From: Litoditis marina
Taxonomy: Eukaryota; Nematoda; Chromadorea; Rhabditida; Rhabditidae
Assembly (NCBI GenBank): GCA_964036275.1
Contig: OZ038435.1
Location: 16,209,920 to 16,273,919 of the forward strand
Reading direction: 5' to 3'
Length of the DNA: 64,000 bases
Numbering within the stretch: position 1 is the first letter of the stretch; the number at the start of each line of letters is the position of its first letter. The position numbers were made by a program, and so were the translations under genes. The notes beneath the pieces are model-generated. The model was not told the DNA's origin. It was given only the letters and a program-made list of their open reading frames with translations, and ran no database searches. Positions 31,801 through 44,890 of this stretch are shown here, in pieces.

Positions 31801-34800
31801 CGCAAAATTGAACATGAGCCAAAATGGTCTATTTTGCGAAAATAAGATTTGGAATGGTTAATTATCTGTATAAAACGACATTAGAAGCAATTGCAAGTTT
31901 TTGGTCGCCAATTGACAAGTTTTAAGTTGCGACGTCAAATACCGTAGTTTTTGCGACGTCATGACGTCGCAAAATTGAACATGAGCCAAAATGGTCTATT
32001 TTGCGAAAATAAGATTTGGAATGGTTAATTATTTGAATAAAACTATATTAGAAGCTACTGCAAGTGGTTTGGTCGCCAATTGACAAGTTTTGAGTTGCGA
32101 CGTCAAATACCGTAGTTTTTGCGACGTCATGACGTCGCAAAATTGAACATGAGCCAAAATGGTCTATTTTGCAAAAATAAGATTTGGAATGGTTAATTAT
32201 CTGTATAAAACGACATTAGAAGCTATTGCAAGTGGTTTGGTCGCCAATTGACAAGTTTTGAGTTGCGACGTCAAATGCCGTAGTTTTTGCGACGTCATGA
32301 CGTCGCGATATTGAACACGAGCCAAAATGGTCTATTTTGCAAAAATAAGATTTGGAATGGTTAATTATCTGTATAAAACGATATTAGAAGCTATTGCAAG
32401 TGGTTTGGTCGCCAATTGACAAGTTTTGAGTTGCGACGTCAAATACCGTAGTTTTTGCGACGTCATGACGTCGCAATTTGAACATGAGCCAAAATGGTCT
32501 ATTTTGCGAAAATAAGATTTGAAATGGTTAATTATCTGTATAAAACGATATTAGAAGCTATTGCAAGTGGTTTGGTCGCCAATTGACAAGTTTTGAGTTG
32601 CGACGTCAAATACCGTAGTTTTTGCGACGTCATGACGTCGCAATTTGAACATGAGCCAAAATGGTCTATTTTGCGAAAATAAGATTTGAAATGGTTAATT
32701 ATTTGAATAAAACGATATTAGAAGCTATTGCAAGTGGTTTGGTCGCCAATTGACAAGTTTTGAGTTGCGACGTCAAATACCGTAGTTTTTGCGACGTCAT
32801 GACGTCGCAAAATTGAACATGAGCCAAAATGGTCTATTTTGCGAAAATAAGATTTGGAATGGTTAATTATCTGTATAAAACGACATTAGAAGCAATTGCA
32901 AGTTTTTGGTCGCCAATTGACAAGTTTTAAGTTGCGACGTCAAATACCGTAGTTTTTGCGACGTCATGACGTCGCGAAATTGAACACGAGCCAAAATGGT
33001 CTATTTTGCAATAATAAGATTTGGAATGGTTAATTATCTGTATAAAACGATATTAGAAGCTATTGCAAGTGGTTTGGTCGCCAATTGACAAGTTTTGAGT
33101 TGCGACGTCAAATACCGTAGTTTTTGCGACGTCATGACGTTGCAAAATTGAACATGAGCCAAAATGGTCTAATTTGCAAAAAATAAGATTTGGAATGGTT
33201 AATTATCTGTATAAAACGATATTAGAAGCTATTGCAAGTTGTTTGGTCGCCAATGGACAAGTTTTAAGTTGCGACGTCAAATACCGTAGTTTTTGCGACG
33301 TCATGACGTCGCAAAATTGAACATGAGCCAAAATGGTCTATTTTGCGAAAATACGATTTGGAATGGTTAATTATTTGAATAAAACTATATTAGAAGCTAC
33401 TGCAAGTGGTTTGGTCGCCAATTGACAAGTTTTGAGTTGCGACGTCAAATACCGTAGTTTTTGCGACGTCATGACGTCGCAAAATTGAACATGAGCCAAA
33501 ATGGTCTATTTTGCAAAAATAAGATTTGGAATGGTTAATTATCTGTATAAAACGATATTAGAAGCTATTGCAAGTGGTTTGGTCGCCAATTGCCAAGTTT
33601 TGAGTTGCGACGTCAAATGCCGTAGTTTTTGCGACGTCATGACGTCGCAAAATTGAACATGAGCCAAAATGGTCTATTTTGCGAAAATAAGATTTGGAAT
33701 GGTTAATTATTTGAATAAAACGATATTAGAAGCTATTGCAAGTGGTTTGGTCGCCAATTGACAAGTTTTGAGTTGCGACGTCAAATACCGTAGTTTTTGC
33801 GACGTCATGACGTCGCGATATTGAACACGAGCCAAAATGGTCTATTTTGCAAAAATAAGATTTGGAATGGTTAATTATCTGTATAAAACGATATTAGAAG
33901 CTATTGCAAGTGGTTTGGTCGCCAATTGACAAGTTTTGAGTTGCGACGTCAAATACCGTAGTTTTTGCGACGTCATGACGTCGCAATTTGAACATGAGCC
34001 AAAATGGTCTATTTTGCGAAAATAAGATTTGAAATGGTTAATTATTTGAATAAAACGATATTAGAAGCTATTGCAAGTGGTTTGGTCGCCAATTGACAAG
34101 TTTTGAGTTGCGACGTCAAATACCGTAGTTTTTGCGACGTCATGACGTCGCAAAATTGAACATGAGCCAAAATGGTCTATTTTGCGAAAATAAGATTTGG
34201 AATGGTTAATTATCTGTATAAAACGACATTAGAAGCAATTGCAAGTTTTTGGTCGCCAATTGACAAGTTTTAAGTTGCGACGTCAAATACCGTAGTTTTT
34301 GCGACGTCATGACGTCGCGAAATTGAACACGAGCCAAAATGGTCTATTTTGCAATAATAAGATTTGGAATGGTTAATTATCTGTATAAAACGATATTAGA
34401 AGCTATTGCAAGTGGTTTGGTCGCCAATTGACAAGTTTTGAGTTGCGACGTCAAATACCGTAGTTTTTGCGACGTCATGACGTTGCAAAATTGAACATGA
34501 GCCAAAATGGTCTAATTTGCAAAAAATAAGATTTGGAATGGTTAATTATCTGTATAAAACGATATTAGAAGCTATTGCAAGTTGTTTGGTCGCCAATGGA
34601 CAAGTTTTAAGTTGCGACGTCAAATACCGTAGTTTTTGCGACGTCATGACGTCGCAAAATTGAACATGAGCCAAAATGGTCTATTTTGCGAAAATACGAT
34701 TTGGAATGGTTAATTATTTGAATAAAACTATATTAGAAGCTACTGCAAGTGGTTTGGTCGCCAATTGACAAGTTTTGAGTTGCGACGTCAAATACCGTAG

Positions 34801-35112
34801 TTTTTGCGACGTCATGACGTCGCAAAATTGAACATGAGCCAAAATGGTCTATTTTGCAAAAATAAGATTTGGGATGATTAATTATCTGTATAAAACGATA
34901 TTAGAAGCTATTGCAAGTGGTCTGGTCGCCAATTGACTAGTTTTGAGTTGCGACGTCAAATACCGTAGTTTTTGCGACGTCATGACGTCGCAAAATTGAA
35001 CATGAGCCAAAATGGTCTAGTTTGCGAAAATAAGATTTGGAATGGTTAATTATTTGAATAAAACGATATTAGAAGCTATTGCAAGTGGTTTGGTCGCCAT
35101 TTGACAAGTTTT

Positions 35113-35399
35113 CACTCTGAAACAACATTTATCAAATCAGAACCGATAAAATATGGAGAGAAAGGATTATTTCTACCCAGATGTACAACATTGCATTTGT
35201 CTACCGCCAAAGTCAATTGCCAGCTCTTCACCCACGCACAGAAATGATCAATAACTTTTTGAAAATGTACTCTGGACTTTACATTACCTTTCTCAAAAAC
35301 AACAAATAATTTTATATCGTCTGCAAACGCTCTAATGTGTACATCTGGGGTAAGAGGAAGAGACAAATGAACATCATTAATAAATATCGAGAAGAGAAG
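35113..35399 (-). mobile_element. LINE reverse-transcriptase fragment 2
   Basis: Same 287-bp fragment at the same position within a monomer as copy 1, 6504 bp downstream, with the FADDIK box intact. It is followed by two units of the altered ATACCGTAGTTTTCGCGACG motif (TTTTCGCG instead of TTTTTGCG), which occurs only next to these inserts. Confidence 0.9.
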
Positions 35400-36415
35400 A
35401 ATACCGTAGTTTTCGCGACGTCAAATACCGTAGTTTTCGCGACGTCATGACGTCGCAAAATTGAACACGAGCCAAAATGGTCTATTTTGCAAAAATAAGA
35501 TTTGGAATGGTTAATTATCTGTATGAAACGATATTAGAAGCTATTGCGAGTGGTTTGGTCGCCAATTGACAAGTTTTGAGCTGCGACGTCAAATACCGTA
35601 GTTTTTGCGACGTCATGACGTCGCAACATTGAACATGAGCCAAAATGGTCTATTTCGCGAAAATAAGATTTGGAATGGTTAATTATTTAATGAAACGATA
35701 TTAGAAACTATTGCAAGTGGTTTGGTCGCCAAATGACAAGTTTTGAGTTGCGACGTCAAATACCGTAGTTTTTGCGACGTCATGACGTCGCAAAATTGAA
35801 CATGAGCCAAAATGGTCTATTTTGCGAAAATAAGATTTGGGATGGTTAATTATCTGTATAAAACGACAAAAGAAGCAATTGCAAGTTTTTGGTCGCCAAT
35901 TGACAAGTTTTAAGTTGCGACGTCAAATACCGTAGTTTTTGCGACGTCATGACGTCGCAAAATTGAACATGAGCCAAAATGGTCTATTTTGCGAAAATAC
36001 GATTTGGAATGGTTAATTATTTGAATAAAACTATATTAGAAGCTACTGCAAGTGGTTTGGTCGCCAATTGACAAGTTTTGAGTTGCGACGTCAAATACCG
36101 TAGTTTTTGCGACGTCATGACGTCGCAAAATTGAACATGAGCCGAAAAGGTCTATTTTGCGAAAATAAGATTTGGAATGGTTAATTATCTGTATAAAACG
36201 ATATTAGAAGCTATCGCAAGTGGTTTGGTCGCCAATTGACAAGTATTGAGTTGCGACGTCAAATACCGTAGTTTTTGCGACGTCATGACGTCGCAAAATT
36301 GAACATGAGCCAAAATGGTCTTTTTTGCGAAAATAAGATTTGGAATGGTTAATTATTTGAATAAAACGATATTAGAAGCTATTGCAAGTGGTTTGGTCGC
36401 CATTTGACAAGTTTT

Positions 36416-36702
36416 CACTCTGAAACAACATTTATCAAATCAGAACCGATAAAATATGGAGAGAAAGGATTATTTCTACCCAGATGTACAACATTGCATT
36501 TGTCTACCGCCAAAGTCAATTGCCAGCTCTTCACCCACGCACAGAAATGATCAATAACTTTTTGAAAATGTACTCTGGACTTTACATTACCTTTCTCAAA
36601 AACAACAAATAATTTTATATCGTCTGCAAACGCTCTAATGTGTACATCTGGGGTAAGAGGAAGAGACAAATGAACATCATTAATAAATATCGAGAAGAGA
36701 AG
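36416..36702 (-). mobile_element. LINE reverse-transcriptase fragment 3
   Basis: Appears identical to fragment 2 by eye. It lies 1303 bp after fragment 2, close to six 168-bp monomers plus one 297-bp net insertion. It is unique in being followed by three, not two, 24-bp ATACCGTAGTTTTCGCGACG units. Confidence 0.9.
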
Positions 36703-37240
36703 AATACCGTAGTTTTCGCGACGTCAAATACCGTAGTTTTCGCGACGTCAAATACCGTAGTTTTCGCGACGTCATGACGTCGCAAAATTGAACACGAGCC
36801 AAAATGGTCTATTTTGCAAAAATAAGATTTGGAATGGTAAATTATCTGTATGAAACGATATTAGAAGCTATTGCAAGTGGTTTGGTCGCCAATTGACAAG
36901 TTTTGAGTTGCGACGTCAAATACCGTAGTTTTTGCGACGTCATGACGTCGCAAAATTGAACATGAGCCGAAAAGGTCTATTTTGCGAAAATAAGATTTGG
37001 AATGGTTAATTATCTGTATAAAACGATATTAGAAGCTATCGCAAGTGGTTTGGTCGCCAATTGACAAGTATTGAGTTGCGACGTCAAATACCGTAGTTTT
37101 TGGGACGTCATGACGTCGCAAAATTGAACATGAGCCAAAATGGTCTTTTTTGCGAAAATAAGATTTGGAATGGTTAATTATTTGAATAAAACGATATTAG
37201 AAGCTATTGCAAGTGGTTTGGTCGCCATTTGACAAGTTTT

Positions 37241-37527
37241 CACTCTGAAACAACATTTATCAAATCAGAACCGATAAAATATGGAGAGAAAGGATTATTT
37301 CTACCCAGATGTACAACATTGCATTTGTCTACCGCCAAAGTCAATTGCCAGCTCTTCACCCACGCACAGAAATGATCAATAACTTTTTGAAAATGTACTC
37401 TGGACTTTACATTACCTTTCTCAAAAACAACAAATAATTTTATATCGTCTGCAAACGCTCTAATGTGTACATCTGGGGTAAGAGGAAGAGACAAATGAAC
37501 ATCATTAATAAATATCGAGAAGAGAAG
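37241..37527 (-). mobile_element. LINE reverse-transcriptase fragment 4
   Basis: Same fragment, 825 bp after fragment 3. The upstream monomers of fragments 3 and 4 share private variants (GCCGAAAAGGTC, CTATCGCAAG, CAAGTATTGAG), so this is a short tandem duplication of three monomers plus insert. Confidence 0.9.
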
Positions 37528-39047
37528 AATACCGTAGTTTTCGCGACGTCAAATACCGTAGTTTTCGCGACGTCATGACGTCGCAAAATTGAACACGAGC
37601 CAAAATGGTCTATTTTGCAAAAATAAGATTTGGAATGGTTAATTATCTGTATGAAACGATATTAGAAGCTATTGCAAGTGGTTTGGTCGCCAATTGACAA
37701 GTTTTGAGCTGCGACGTCAAATACCGTAGTTTTTGCGACGTCATGACGTCGCAAAATTGAACATGAGCCAAAATGGTCTATTTCGCGAAAATAAGATTTG
37801 GAATGGTTAATTATTTAATGAAACGACATTAGAAACTATTGCAAGTGGTTTGGTCGCCAATTGACAAGTTTTGAGTTGCGACGTCAAATACCGTAGTTTT
37901 TGCGACGTCATGACGTCGCAAAATTGAACATGAGCCAAAATGGTCTATTTTGCGAAAATAAGATTTGGGATGGTTAATTATCTGTATAAAACGATATTAG
38001 AAGCTATTTCAAGTGGTTTGGTCGCCAATTGACAAGTTTTGAGTTGCGACGTCAAATACCGTAGTTTTTGCGACGTCATGACGTCGCAAAATTGAGCATG
38101 AGCCAAAATGGTCTATTTTGCGAAAATAAGATTTAGAATGGTTAACTATTTGAATAAAACGATATTAGAAGCTATTGCAAGTGGTTTGGTCGCCAATTGA
38201 CAAGTTTTGAGTTGCGACGTCAAATACCGTAGTTTTTGCGACGTCATGACGTCGCAAAATTGAACATGAGCCAAAATGGTCTATTTTGCGAAAATAAGAT
38301 TTGGAATGGTTAATTATCTGTATAAAACGACATTAGAAGCAATTGCAAGTTTTTGGTGGCCAATTGACAAGTTTTAAGTTGCGACGTCAAATACCGTAGT
38401 TTTTGCGACGTCATGACGTCGCAAAATTGAACATGAGCCAAAATGGTCTAATTTGTAATAATAAGATTTGGAATGGTTAATTATTTGAATAAAACTATAT
38501 TAGAAGCTATTGCAAGTAGTTTGGTCGCCAATTGACAAGTTTTGAGTTGCGACGTCAAATACCGTAGTTTTTGCGACGTCATGACGTCGCAAAATTGAAC
38601 ATGAGCCAAAATGGTCTATTTTGCGAAAATAAGATTTGGAATGGTTAATTATTTGAATGAAACGATATTAGAAACTATTGCAAGTGGTTTGGTCGCCAAT
38701 TGACAAGTGTTGAGTTGCGACGTCAAATACCGTAGTTTTTGCGACGTCATGACGTCGCAAAATTGAACATGAGCCAAAATGGTCTATTTTGCGAAAATAA
38801 GATTTGGGATGGGTAATTATCTGTATAAAACGATATTAGAAGCTATTGCAAGTGGTTTGGTCGCAATTTGACAAGTTTTGAGTTGCGACGTCGAATACCG
38901 TAGTTTTTGCGACGTCATGACGTCGCGAAATTGAACATGAGCCAAAATGGTCTATTTTGCGAAAATAAGATTTGGAATGGTTAATTATTTGAATAAAACG
39001 ATATTAGAAGCTATTGCAAGTGGTTTGGTCGCCATTTGACAAGTTTT

Positions 39048-39334
39048 CACTCTGAAACAACATTTATCAAATCAGAACCGATAAAATATGGAGAGAAAGG
39101 ATTATTTCTACCCAGATGTACAACATTGCATTTGTCTACCGCCAAAGTCAATTGCCAGCTCTTCACCCACGCACAGAAATGATCAATAACTTTTTGAAAA
39201 TGTACTCTGGACTTTACATTACCTTTCTCAAAAACAACAAATAATTTTATATCGTCTGCAAACGCTCTAATGTGTACATCTGGGGTAAGAGGAAGAGACA
39301 AATGAACATCATTAATAAATATCGAGAAGAGAAG
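39048..39334 (-). mobile_element. LINE reverse-transcriptase fragment 5
   Basis: Same fragment, 1807 bp after fragment 4. The series of downstream monomer variants (TTTCGCG, CTATTTCAAG, GAGCATGAGCC, TAATTTGTAATAATAAG) repeats that after fragment 4, defining a 1.8-kb higher-order unit. Confidence 0.9.
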
Positions 39335-42300
39335 AATACCGTAGTTTTCGCGACGTCAAATACCGTAGTTTTCGCGACGTCATGACGTCGCAAAATTGAA
39401 CACGAGCCAAAATGGTCTATTTTGCAAAAATAAGATTTGGAATGGTTAATTATCTGTATGAAACGATATTAGAAGCTATTGCAAGTGGTTTGGTCGCCAA
39501 TTGACAAGTTTTGAGCTGCGACGTCAAATACCGTAGTTTTTGCGACGTCATGACGTCGCAAAATTGAACATGAGCCAAAATGGTCTATTTCGCGAAAATA
39601 AGATTTGGAATGGTTAATTATTTAATGAAACGATATTAGAAACTATTGCAAGTGGTTTGGTCGCCAAATGACAAGTTTTGAGTTGCGACGTCAAATACCG
39701 TAGTTTTTGCGACGTCATGACGTCGCAAAATTGAACATGAGCCAAAATGGTCTATTTTGCGAAAATAAGATTTGGGATGGTTAATTATCTGTATAAAACG
39801 ATATTAGAAGCTATTTCAAGTGGTTTGGTCGCCAATTGACAAGTTTTGAGTTGCGACGTCAAATACCGTAGTTTTTGCGACGTCATGACGTCGCAAAATT
39901 GAGCATGAGCCAAAATGGTCTATTTTGCGAAAATAAGATTTAGAATGGTTAACTATTTGAATAAAACGATATTAGAAGCTATTGCAAGTGGTTTGGTCGC
40001 CAATTGACAAGTTTTGAGTTGCGACGTCAAATACCGTAGTTTTTGCGACGTCATGACGTCGCAAAATTGAACATGAGCCAAAATGGTCTATTTTGCGAAA
40101 ATAAGATTTGGAATGGTTCATTATCTGTATAAAACGACATTAGAAGCAATTGCAAGTTTTTGGTGGCCAATTGACAAGTTTTAAGTTGCGACGTCAAATA
40201 CCGTAGTTTTTGCGACGTCATGACGTCGCAAAATTGAACATGAGCCAAAATGGTCTAATTTGTAATAATAAGATTTGGAATGGTTAATTATTTGAATAAA
40301 ACTATATTAGAAGCTATTGCAAGTAGTTTGGTCGCCAATTGACAAGTTTTGAGTTGCGACGTCAAATACCGTAGTTTTTGCGACGTCATGACGTCGCAAA
40401 ATTGAACATGAGCCAAAATGGTCTATTTTGCGAAAATAAGATTTGGGATGGTTAATTATCTGTATAAAACGATATTAGAAGCTATTTCAAGTGGTTTGGT
40501 CGCCAATTGACAAGTGTTGAGTTGCGACGTCAAATACCGTAGTTTTTGCGACGTCATGACGTCGCAAAATTGAACATGAGCCAAAATGGTCTATTTTGCG
40601 AAAATAAGATTTGGGATGGGTAATTATCTGTATAAAACGATATTAGAAGCTATTGCAAGTGGTTTGGTCGCAATTTGACAAGTTTTGAGTTGCGACGTCG
40701 AATACCGTAGTTTTTGCGACGTCATGACGTCGCAAAATTGAACATGAGCCAAAATGGTCTATTTTGCGAAAATCCGATTGGGGATGGTTAATTATCTGTA
40801 TTAAACGATATTAGAGGCTATTGCAAGTGGTTTGGTCGCCAATTGACAAGTTTTGAGTTGCGACGTCAAATACCGTAGTTTTTGCGACGTCATGACGTCG
40901 CAAAATTGAACATGAGCCAAAATGGTCTATTTTGTAATAATAAGATTTGGAATGGTTAATTATTTGAATAAAACTATATTAGAAGCTATTGCAAGTAGTT
41001 TGGTCGCCAATTGACAAGTTTTGAGTTGCGACGTCAAATACCGTAGTTTTTGCGACGTCATGACGTCGCAAAATTGAACATGAGCCAAAATGGTCTATTT
41101 TGCGAAAATAAGATTTGGAATGGTTAATTATTTGAATGAAACGATATTAGAAACTATTGCAAGTGGTTTGGTCGCCAATTGACAAGTGTTGAGTTGCGAC
41201 GTCAAATACCGTAGTTTTTGCGACGTCATGACGTCGCAAAATTGAACATGAGCCAAAATGGTCTATTTTGCGAAAATAAGATTTGGGATGGGTAATTATC
41301 TGTATAAAACGATATTAGAAGCTATTGCAAGTGGTTTGGTCGCAATTTGACAAGTTTTGAGTTGCGACGTCGAATACCGTAGTTTTTGCGACGTCATGAC
41401 GTCGCAAAATTGAACATGAGCCAAAATGGTCTATTTTGCGAAAATCCGATTGGGGATGGTTAATTATCTGTATTAAACGATATTAGAGGCTATTGCAAGT
41501 GGTTTGGTCGCCAATTGACAAGTTTTGAGTTGCGACGTCAAATACCGTAGTTTTTGCGACGTCATGACGTTGCAAAACTGAACATGAGCCAAAATGATCT
41601 ATTTTGCGAAAATAAGATTTGGAATGGTTAATTATTTGAATTAAACGATATTAGAAGCTATTGCAAGTGGTTTGGTCGCCAATTGACAAGTTTTGAGTTG
41701 CGACGTCGAATACCGTAGTTTTTGCGACGTCATGACGTCGCAAAATTGAACATGAGCCAAAATGGTCTATTTTGCGAAAATAAGATTTAGAATGGTTAAT
41801 TATTTGAATAAAACAATATCAGAAGCTATCGCAAGTGGTTTGGTCGCCAATTGACAAGTTTTGAGTTGCGACGTCAAATACCGTAGTTTTTGCGACGTCA
41901 TGACGTCGCAAAATTGAACATGAGCCAAAATGGTCTATTTTGCGAAAATAAGATTTGGGATGGGTAATTATCTATATAAAACGATATTAGAGGCTATTAC
42001 AAGTGGTTTGGTCGCCATTTGACAAGTTTTGAGTTGCGACGTCAAATACGGTAGTTTTTGCGACGTCATGACGTCGCAAAATTGAACATGAGCCAAAATG
42101 GTCTATTTTGCAAAAATAAGATTTGGAATGGTTAATTATCTGTATAAAACGATATTAGAAGCAATTGCAAGTTTTTGGTGGCCAATTGACAAGTTTTAAG
42201 TTGCGACGTCAAATACCGTAGTTTTTGCGACGTCATGACGTCGCAAAATTGAACATGAGCCAAAATGGTCTAATTTGTAATAATAAGATTTGGAATGGTT

Positions 42301-44890
42301 AATTATTTGAATAAAACTATATTAGAAGCTATTGCAAGTAGTTTGGTCGCCAATTGACAAGTTTTGAGTTGCGACGTCAAATACCGTAGTTTTTGCGACG
42401 TCATGACGTCGCAAAATTGAACATGAGCCAAAATGGTCTATTTTGCGAAAATAAGATTTGGAATGGTTAATTATTTGAATGAAACGATATTAGAAACTAT
42501 TGCAAGTGGTTTGGTCGCCAATTGACAAGTGTTGAGTTGCGACGTCAAATACCGTAGTTTTTGCGACGTCATGACGTCGCAGAATTGAACATGAGCCAAA
42601 ATGGTCTATTTTGCGAAAATAAGATTTGGGATGGGTAATTATCTGTATAAAACGATATTAGAAGCTATTGCAAGTGGTTTGGTCGCAATTTGACAAGTTT
42701 TGAGTTGCGACGTCGAATACCGTAGTTTTTGCGACGTCATGACGTCGCAAAATTGAACATGAGCCAAAATGGTCTATTTTGCGAAAATCCGATTGGGGAT
42801 GGTTAATTATCTGTATTAAACGATATTAGAGGCTATTGCAAGTGGTTTGGTCGCCAATTGACAAGTTTTGAGTTGCGACGTCAAATACCGTAGTTTTTGC
42901 GACGTCATGACGTTGCAAAACTGAACATGAGCCAAAATGATCTATTTTGCGAAAATAAGATTTGGAATGGTTAATTATTTGAATTAAACGATATTAGAAG
43001 CTATTGCAAGTGGTTTGGTCGCCAATTGACAAGGTTGAGTTGCGACGTCGAATACCGTAGTTTTTGCGACGTCATGACGTCGCAAAATTGAACATGAGCT
43101 AAAATGGTCTATTTTGCGAAAATCCGATTTGGGATGGTTAATTATCTGTATTAAACGATATTAGAGGCTATTGCAAGTGGTTTGGTCGCCAATTGACAAG
43201 TTTTGAGTTGCGACGTCAAATACCGTAGTTTTTGCGACGTCATGACGTCGCAAAATTGAACATGAGCCAAAATGATCTATTTTGCAAAAATAAGATTTGG
43301 AATGGGTAATTATCTGTATAAAACGATATTAGAAGCTATTGCAAGTGGTTTGGTCGCCAATTGACAAGTTTTGAGTTGCGACGTCAAATACGGTAGTTTT
43401 TGCGACGTCATGACGTCGCAAAATTGAACATGAGCCAAAATGGTCTATTTTGCAAAAATAAGATTTGGAATGGGTAATTATCTGTATAAAACAATATTAG
43501 AAGCTATTGCAAGTGGTTTGGTCGCCAATTGACAAGTTTTGAGTTGCGACGTCAAATACGGTAGTTTTTGCGACGTCATGACGTCGCAAAATTGAACATG
43601 AGCCAAAATGGTCTATTTTGCAAACATAAGATTTGGAATGGTTAATTATCTGTATAAAACGATATTAGAAGCTATTGCAAGTGGTTTGGTCGCCAATTGA
43701 CAAGTTTTGAGTTGCGACGTCAAATACGGTAGTTTTTGCGACGTCATGACGTCGCAAAATTGAACATGAGCCAAAATGGTCTAGTTTGCAAACATAAGAT
43801 TTGGAATGGTTAATTATCTGTATAAAACGATATTAGAAGCTATTGCAAGTGGTTTGGTCGCCAATTGACAAGTTTTGAGTTGCGACGTCAAATACCGTAG
43901 TTTTTGCGACGTCATGACGTCGCAAAATTGAACATGAGCCAAAATGGTCTATTTTGCGAAAATAAGATTTGGGATGGTTAATTATCTGTATAAAACGACA
44001 AAAGAAGCAATTGCAAGTTTTTGGTCGCCAATTGACAAGTTTTAAGTTGCGACGTCAAATACCGTAGTTTTTGCGACGTCATGACGTCGCAAAATTGAAC
44101 ATGAGCCAAAATGGTCTATTTTGCGAAAATACGATTTGGAATGGTTAATTATCTGTATAAAACGATATTAGAAGCTATTGCAAGTGGTTTGGTCGCAATT
44201 TGACAAGTTTTGAGTTGCGACGTCAAATACCGTAGTTTTTGCGACGTCATGACGTCGCAAAATTGAACATGAGCCAAAATGGTCTATTTTGCGAAAATAA
44301 GATTTGGAATGGTTAATTATTTGAATGAAACGATATTAGAAACTATTGCAAGTGGTTTGGTCGCCAATTGACAAGTGTTGAGTTGCGACGTCAAATACCG
44401 TAGTTTTTGCGACGTCATGACGTCGCAGAATTGAACATGAGCCAAAATGGTCTATTTTGCGAAAATAAGATTTGGGATGGGTAATTATCTGTATAAAACG
44501 ATATTAGAAGCTATTGCAAGTGGTTTGGTCGCAATTTGACAAGTTTTGAGTTGCGACGTCGAATACCGTAGTTTTTGCGACGTCATGACGTCGCAAAATT
44601 GAACATGAGCCAAAATGGTCTATTTTGCGAAAATCCGATTGGGGATGGTTAATTATCTGTATTAAACGATATTAGAGGCTATTGCAAGTGGTTTGGTCGC
44701 CAATTGACAAGTTTTGAGTTGCGACGTCAAATACCGTAGTTTTTGCGACGTCATGACGTCGCAAAATTGAACATGAGCCAAAATGGTCTATTTTGCGAAA
44801 ATAAGATTTGGGATGGTTAATTATCTGTATAAAACGATATTAGAAGCTATTGCAAGTGGTTTGGTCGCAATTTGACAAGTTTTGAGTTGC

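Noticed and set aside
40051..40248. 65-codon minus-strand frame in the satellite
   Set aside because: Exists only because one monomer variant lacks a stop; no similarity and no start context.
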